The notes beneath the pieces were generated by a model. That model saw nothing but the letters and a program-made list of their open reading frames with translations, made no database searches and was not told the origin of the DNA. Below, in pieces: positions 15,660 to 20,158 of a stretch of DNA of 20,158 bases (position 1 is its first letter; every line of letters starts with the position of its first letter). Both the position numbers and the translations under genes were made by a program. Where the stretch lies: the NCBI GenBank assembly GCA_964563975.1, contig CAZLZJ010000041.1:1-20158 (forward strand), in the 5' to 3' direction. Origin of the DNA: JAAYJR01 sp964563975 (GTDB lineage: Bacteria > Bacteroidota > Bacteroidia > Bacteroidales > Prolixibacteraceae).

Positions 15660-15688
15660 ACAAAAATATAACAAATTTATATTTTTGT
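15660..15688. repeat. Perfect 11-bp inverted repeat in the ksgA/flippase divergent region
   Basis: ACAAAAATATA (15660-15670) and TATATTTTTGT (15678-15688) are exact reverse complements separated by 7 bases. Each arm contains TATTTTTG, a -7-like motif, reading outward: toward ksgA on the left and toward the flippase-like gene on the right. It may be a pair of back-to-back promoter elements or an operator. No good -33 elements were found for either. The rest of 15598-15785 shows nothing recognisable. Confidence 0.5.
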
Positions 15689-15785
15689 CGTGTATATAGT
15701 TACTTTTACCGGCCATAATTTAAAGTTCGGACAATAAAATGGTTTAAAAACTGTAAATAAAAGACCTGTTAGTTATTTTTTTATT

Positions 15786-16778
15786 TTGAAAAATTTTATC
15801 TTAAAAACTTTAAAATTTATTGTCTTCTTTGCAATAGGAGCATTACTGTTCTGGCTTATTTATAAGGGTCAGGATATAGAACGGATTAAATCGGTTCTGA
15901 AAAATGAAGTTAACTACTTTTGGGTTATAATCTCATTGTTTATCGGATTATTAAGTCATTTAAGCAGAACTTTACGCTGGAACCTTATGATCAAACCTAT
16001 TGCTCATAAACCGCGATTTATCAACACATTCCTGGCAGTAATGGTTGGATATCTTATGAACCTGGCTCTTCCGAGGATGGGTGAAGTTACAAGATGCGGG
16101 ATACTTGCAAAAAATGAAAAAATCTCTTTTACCAAGTTGATAGGCACGGTAGTTGCAGAACGGGCCGTTGATATGGCTTCACTGCTGATATTACTGTCTG
16201 TGGTAATTATTGCTCAGTTTAAAGAGATGCTTAACTTTATCCACAGCAATCCTGAAATTAAATCCAGGACCTGCTCAATAATTTTTTCACCTTTGCTTAT
16301 TGCAGGCATCATTTTTATTTTAATTGCAATCATATTATTTAGAAAAGCATTAAAAAATACAGTTTTTTATAAGAAAATTTCAAATATTGCATCAAACCTC
16401 AAAGAAGGTTTTATTTCAATTAAATCGATAAAAAAGAAAGGGTGGTTCTTTTTTCATTCTGTTTTAATATGGATACTCTATTATCTGATGCTTTATATTG
16501 TATTTTTTTCATTCAGCTTTACCAAGCATTTAAGTCCTGTTGCCGGGCTCACCACTTTTGTACTTGCCAGCTTTGGAATGGTTGCCCCTGTTCAGGGAGG
16601 GATCGGGGCATGGCACTTCATGGCAATTGAAGCACTGGCCTTGTATGGCGTGGCAAAACAAAACGGATTAATATTTGCTTTTGTTGCACATACATCAATG
16701 ACATTGATGATGATTATACTGGGATCTTTATCCCTGATTATTTTGCCATTTGTTAACAGCAATTCTGCAAAAAAATGA
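15786..16778 (+). CDS. Flippase-like integral membrane protein (UPF0104 / LPG synthase TM-domain family)
   Basis: Belongs to the family related to the membrane domain of lysylphosphatidylglycerol synthase (MprF), often annotated as lipid flippases or glycan-related transporters; the substrate is unknown. 330 residues with about seven to eight hydrophobic segments (near 9-26, 45-62, 79-96, 129-146, 166-186, 221-246, 254-268, 292-322). Signatures are SHLSRTLRW (57-65), NLALPRMGEVTR (92-103), GTVVAERAVDM (120-130) and PVQGGIGAWHF (268-278), the counterpart of the family PTPGGxG motif. The start appears to be TTG at 15786: the nearest upstream ATG (15740) hits a stop after two codons, and the next internal Met falls after the first membrane segment. 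It ends 7 bp before the permease gene. Confidence 0.85.
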   Translation: MKNFILKTLKFIVFFAIGALLFWLIYKGQDIERIKSVLKNEVNYFWVIISLFIGLLSHLSRTLRWNLMIKPIAHKPRFINTFLAVMVGYLMNLALPRMGEVTRCGILAKNEKISFTKLIGTVVAERAVDMASLLILLSVVIIAQFKEMLNFIHSNPEIKSRTCSIIFSPLLIAGIIFILIAIILFRKALKNTVFYKKISNIASNLKEGFISIKSIKKKGWFFFHSVLIWILYYLMLYIVFFSFSFTKHLSPVAGLTTFVLASFGMVAPVQGGIGAWHFMAIEALALYGVAKQNGLIFAFVAHTSMTLMMIILGSLSLIILPFVNSNSAKK

Positions 16779-16785
16779 TTTGTCT

Positions 16786-18039
16786 GTGAATACTGAATTA
16801 TTTATATCGCGCAAACTGTTTTTTGAAAGTGATAACAAAAAATTTTTATCCTATAAAATTATCAGGATTGCACTGGCCGGTATAGCCCTGGGACTTGCGG
16901 TAATGATTATTTCCGTTGCTGTGATTACCGGTTTCAAAAAAGAGATAAGAGAAAAAGTTATTGGCTTTGGCTCACATATCCAGATAGTTAACTTCGACTC
17001 AAATAATTCATATGAAACTCAGCCCATTCCGGGAAATCAATCATTCCTTGAAGAGCTATCGAAGCTTAAAGGTGTAAAATCAGTATTCCCGTTTGGAACA
17101 AAGCCGGGGATGATCAAAACAGAAAACAATATACAGGGAGTTGTCTTTAAAGGGGTAGACGAATGGTATGACTGGGAATTTTTCAAAAAAAGCCTGACAG
17201 AAGGCACCATCCCCGAAATAAAAGATACGATAAGAAGTAATCAGGTACTTATATCTGAACAGGTATCAAAATTGCTCAGGTTAAATTTAGGCGATGCAGT
17301 TATACTCTATTTCATAAATGAAAATGAGAGCACCCCCCGAATGCTGCAATTAAAAATCTGTGGTCTGTATAAAACCGGCTTAGAGGAGTTCGACAATATA
17401 TTTATTGTAGGGGATTTACGGCAAATTCAAAGACTTAACAACTGGAATGCAAACCAGATAAGTGGTTTTGAAATTTTCATCGAAGATTTTAACAAAATTT
17501 CAGAAACAGAACAGAGAGTCAGAAACCTGGTACTTGACTACAGCATTGACAATGATGCTATCCTGCGCACAACAAATATTACGAGGGAGTATCCTCAGAT
17601 ATTTGATTGGCTTTCGATACTGGATATGAATGTCTGGGTCATAATAATTCTTATGATAATGGTTGCAGGATTTAATATGATATCAGGACTTTTAGTGCTC
17701 ATACTTGAGCGGAGCAGAATGATTGGAGTCCTGAAAGCACTTGGAAGTCCAAATAAAAGTATAAGAAAGATTTTCCTTTACCTCTCTCTGTTTTTAACAA
17801 CCCGGGGGATCATCACAGGAAATATCATTGGTGTGCTACTGGTAATAATTCAATATTTCTTTCAAATAATAAAACTGAATCCAACAACATATTATGTTGA
17901 TTTTGTACCGGTTAATTTTTCAATCCTGCATATCTTTTTACTCAATGCGGGTACCATACTATCCACAACTTTAATGCTTATCCTGCCAAGTTATCTTGTG
18001 ACTAAAATATCTCCCGACAAAATAATACGTTTTGAATAG
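16786..18039 (+). CDS. LolC/LolE-type ABC transporter permease (FtsX family)
   Basis: Inner-membrane permease subunit of the type that releases lipoproteins to the periplasmic chaperone LolA, or a related MacB-like exporter. 417 residues with four membrane helices: one at about 26-50, then a large periplasmic domain (51-283), then three at about 283-306, 328-357 and 383-403. MNTELFISRKLFF at the N-terminus, GVDEWYDW (124-131), ERSRMIGVLKALGSP (308-322) and the C-terminal SYLVTKISPDKIIRFE fit the LolC/E family. GTG at 16786 is chosen because it starts the usual N-terminus 7 bp after the upstream stop codon; an in-frame TTG at 16750 would overlap the flippase-like gene. No ATPase (LolD) gene lies nearby, so the partner must be encoded elsewhere. 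Confidence 0.88.
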   Translation: MNTELFISRKLFFESDNKKFLSYKIIRIALAGIALGLAVMIISVAVITGFKKEIREKVIGFGSHIQIVNFDSNNSYETQPIPGNQSFLEELSKLKGVKSVFPFGTKPGMIKTENNIQGVVFKGVDEWYDWEFFKKSLTEGTIPEIKDTIRSNQVLISEQVSKLLRLNLGDAVILYFINENESTPRMLQLKICGLYKTGLEEFDNIFIVGDLRQIQRLNNWNANQISGFEIFIEDFNKISETEQRVRNLVLDYSIDNDAILRTTNITREYPQIFDWLSILDMNVWVIIILMIMVAGFNMISGLLVLILERSRMIGVLKALGSPNKSIRKIFLYLSLFLTTRGIITGNIIGVLLVIIQYFFQIIKLNPTTYYVDFVPVNFSILHIFLLNAGTILSTTLMLILPSYLVTKISPDKIIRFE

Positions 18040-18047
18040 AATAACCG

Positions 18048-20012
18048 TCAGTCATAAAATGCCCATGAAAATCCCATCCTGAATGTCATCCGGTTCATCG
18101 GGTAATGAGGTGTCGTAAAATATTCTTTATTAAAAAAACCGGTTCCCAGATTAATCATCTTAAAAAACACTCTGGTTCTTTTTAATCTCAGATTTACATA
18201 TGCATCTATATAAGGATAATCACCCACTTTTTTATAATTCTGCAAATAAAACAGACCGGTTGAAGGATCATATTTATCTGCAAAATATCCCGAAAAATAT
18301 CTCAGATCAACACCTATTTGAGTATGTAAAACTTTTGAAACAACAAATTTATAATATGAAGAGATAAATGTGGAAAAATCAGGAAGGTGAAGTATATTTT
18401 CATTGGAAGATTTCTGCCACAGGAGGCGTGTACGCAAATGAAGATTTCTGAAATTAAAATCTTTATCCGCAAATGCAGACAATACTAAAAGCTGACCATC
18501 ATGCTGCGTCGGGATCCCTGTTGTGTCATTAAATATAAAATTGTTAATTACTGCATAATTTCCCCAAAGTTGAAATCTCCTTGCCGGAAATGAAAGGTTT
18601 GCTTTTACGGTCATCCTTTGTTCCATCCTGAGATTTTGCTGCCACCTTATATGATTTGAAAAATATTGCTCCTGAAAATAATCAGGCACAATATTAACAA
18701 TCTTACCATTAAGATTAAAGGAAGAGGCAGAGTCGCCAAATAACCGAAGCGGCTTTTTCAGCAATCCCGATAACTCTGTCTGGCCAGTGTTTCTGCCCAA
18801 AAGGAAAACTCGCCCTTCAGCATTCCATTGCCAAAACCGTCCCGAACGCCTGAAAATTCCTCCGCCGGCATAAACATTCGAATGTTTTTTTATCCTGTTG
18901 GGATCTGTACCCCCCCATGCACCCGGAGCGGCAATTCTAACAAACTCCTGTCCAATAAATGCCCGCTTGCCAAAGCTGGTCTTACGATCAGGGTTTTCAT
19001 ACTGCTTAACCTGAATAATATTTTTCACCATTCCAAATCTTATCGAATCTTTGGTATAATCAAGATCATAATATCTTTCAGGAAAATAATTATTCGTGCT
19101 GTCTTCTTCGTCTATAAACTCTTTATAATGATTTTGATATTCGAAAGAGTATAAAATCCCGGCAAAAGGTTTGAACACTTTAACCGTGTCGTCTGCTTCC
19201 TCCCCTGTCAAAGCAGTAGATAAATAGGTTCCAAATTTGTACTCACCGGTAGTAAAAATGTAGGTACTTCCAAAACCTGATGCTGACGAGATAAGGTTGA
19301 CATTTAAAAAATCCGTATCACCTTTATCAAAAATAAGCCGGTCTTCCGTAAATCCTCCATTTTCGCGGTTTTTAATTGATGAGGTAATAAATCCGCCATG
19401 TATATTAAAATTATCTTTATTATAATTTGAATAGAGCGTCACTGAATTATTGTTAGTCGATTGATTTTTGTATTGCCCCATTGAACGGGCCTGATCAAAA
19501 CGAAAAACAAAATTCAGGTACGGATTAATATTTTGCGTATGTAACACATTAAAGCGTGTTTCATTTTTTCGGGACCTGTTTTCACTTTGTGTAAAATCAA
19601 GAAGGGTATATGGAGTCCTTGTATTATAATACTTCAATTCGGCAGGAGTAATCATATATGCTTCCCGGGTTCTCAAAAAGATAAAATCAAGATTTGATTC
19701 TCTCCCAAAAAAGTCATTATCCTGATAAGGAGTAGCATAATTGCCTAAGTAGGCCGTTGAAATAACATTTTTATAAACAGGATGGTAAATATGAAAAAAG
19801 TCCTGAAGAGTATCAAGCTTTGTTGAATCTTTAAAAGCGCCATATCCATTAAGATACCAAATTTTAATTACAGGATCTATCTTTTTTTCATCTTTAAGCG
19901 AGCGGCCGGGTACCTGCTCTGCCTTACTGCCCGGCTGAAGTTGGGCATGAGCAACAAAATTTACGGTTGCTGTCAGAAGCAAGCAATTAATTATAAGTTT
20001 ACTATAGTGCAT
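18048..20012 (-). CDS. Putative porin, Porin_10-type outer-membrane beta-barrel
   Basis: A 654-residue predicted outer-membrane protein. The N-terminus is a Sec signal peptide: K5, hydrophobic to about residue 21, then AHA-Q with likely cleavage after residue 23. The mature part begins with a short charged linker (about 24-45), then IWYLNGYGAFKDSTKLDT, DTLQDFFHIYHP and AYLGNYATPYQ. I recognise these as marks of the Bacteroidota putative-porin family. The body alternates aromatic and polar residues, as in beta-strands, and the C-terminus ends in aromatic RMGFSWAFYD. Start choice: ATG at 20012. ATG at 20030 and TTG at 20036 are in frame, but a -7-like motif at 20034-20041 would place them at or before the transcript start. 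It converges with the permease gene across 8 bp. Substrate unknown. Confidence 0.8.
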   Translation of the reverse strand: MHYSKLIINCLLLTATVNFVAHAQLQPGSKAEQVPGRSLKDEKKIDPVIKIWYLNGYGAFKDSTKLDTLQDFFHIYHPVYKNVISTAYLGNYATPYQDNDFFGRESNLDFIFLRTREAYMITPAELKYYNTRTPYTLLDFTQSENRSRKNETRFNVLHTQNINPYLNFVFRFDQARSMGQYKNQSTNNNSVTLYSNYNKDNFNIHGGFITSSIKNRENGGFTEDRLIFDKGDTDFLNVNLISSASGFGSTYIFTTGEYKFGTYLSTALTGEEADDTVKVFKPFAGILYSFEYQNHYKEFIDEEDSTNNYFPERYYDLDYTKDSIRFGMVKNIIQVKQYENPDRKTSFGKRAFIGQEFVRIAAPGAWGGTDPNRIKKHSNVYAGGGIFRRSGRFWQWNAEGRVFLLGRNTGQTELSGLLKKPLRLFGDSASSFNLNGKIVNIVPDYFQEQYFSNHIRWQQNLRMEQRMTVKANLSFPARRFQLWGNYAVINNFIFNDTTGIPTQHDGQLLVLSAFADKDFNFRNLHLRTRLLWQKSSNENILHLPDFSTFISSYYKFVVSKVLHTQIGVDLRYFSGYFADKYDPSTGLFYLQNYKKVGDYPYIDAYVNLRLKRTRVFFKMINLGTGFFNKEYFTTPHYPMNRMTFRMGFSWAFYD

Positions 20013-20033
20013 ACATATTCGCCAAAGCATTAA

Positions 20034-20041
20034 CAAATCTA
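20034..20041 (-). promoter_or_regulatory. Putative -7 element for the porin gene
   Basis: TAGATTTG on the minus strand matches TAnnTTTG and lies 21 bases before ATG 20012. There is no clear TTG -33 element. If real, it excludes the two longer porin starts. Confidence 0.35.
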
Positions 20042-20100
20042 AAAAAAGGAATAGAATAGCAGCTAAAAATAGATAACTTTTATATTAATTAACATCAAAG

Positions 20101-20137
20101 ATTAAAAAAAGGCCCATGCTCATATGAACACGGGCCT
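20101..20137 (-). terminator. Rho-independent terminator of a leftward gene beyond the right edge
   Basis: On the minus strand a 12-bp stem (20137-20126 with 20121-20110) closes an AUAU loop and is followed by seven Us (20110-20104). The stem is unbroken only in the minus-strand RNA, where two positions are G-U wobbles; in the plus-strand RNA the same positions are A-C mismatches. This fixes the direction. The gene it terminates lies outside the window, to the right. Beyond it, 20138-20158 is too short to interpret. Confidence 0.85.
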
Positions 20138-20158
20138 GTATAAGATCGGCAGCGGCCT

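Noticed and set aside
20138..20158. Right-edge sequence with pieces resembling Illumina/Nextera adapter (GTATAAGA, TCGGCAGCG)
   Set aside because: The pieces are in the wrong order and short; chance similarity is likely, and it may simply be the 3' end of the gene to the right.

Overview
The window looks like a chromosomal stretch from a member of the Bacteroidota (Bacteroidetes). The evidence is AT-rich sequence, intergenic TAnnTTTG motifs of the Bacteroidota -7 type, few clear Shine-Dalgarno sites, the purH-mreBCD-mrdA-rodA gene order, a Porin_10-type outer-membrane protein, and a RodA of the long form. It is a scaffold rather than a finished sequence: exactly 100 Ns lie at 1602-1701, so the adjacency of the two flanking blocks is not proven. 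No phage, insertion sequence, CRISPR array, tRNA or rRNA was seen.

Left block (1-1601). A degenerate ~50-bp tandem duplication and a possible partial gene lie at the extreme left. They are followed by a leftward alternative-oxidase-family di-iron protein with all six predicted metal ligands and the catalytic tyrosine position. A rightward atypical 2-Cys thiol peroxidase (tpx) is transcribed divergently from it. Together they suggest an oxygen and peroxide detoxification pair.

Block 1702-6477, all rightward. A Tat-exported DUF362 protein is followed 10 bp later by a membrane polyferredoxin. The polyferredoxin reads as a NapH-like quinol-dehydrogenase module fused to a NapG/MauM-like four-cluster ferredoxin, with a twin-arginine-like motif at the junction. 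Next come an orphan ATP-grasp-like protein and a polyphosphate kinase 2.

Block 6503-14707, all leftward. Reading in the direction of transcription the order is purH, mreB, mreC, mreD, mrdA (PBP2), rodA, with gaps of 1-24 bp or short overlaps. This is the elongasome, i.e. the lateral cell-wall synthesis machine, headed by a purine gene. A PfkB-fold sugar kinase follows behind its own promoter-like sequence. It lacks the catalytic Asp and other family hallmarks and may be a pseudokinase.

Right block (14824-20158). The rRNA methyltransferase ksgA/rsmA (leftward) is divergent from a flippase-like UPF0104 membrane protein and a LolC/E-type ABC permease (rightward). A perfect 11-bp inverted repeat sits in the divergent region. 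The permease converges on a leftward Porin_10-family outer-membrane protein. At the right edge lies a leftward rho-independent terminator for a gene outside the window.

Most of the window is core housekeeping. The items most worth a second look are the NapH-NapG fusion with its Tat-exported DUF362 partner, the PfkB protein with a destroyed active site, and the alternative oxidase in a lineage that generally uses menaquinone.
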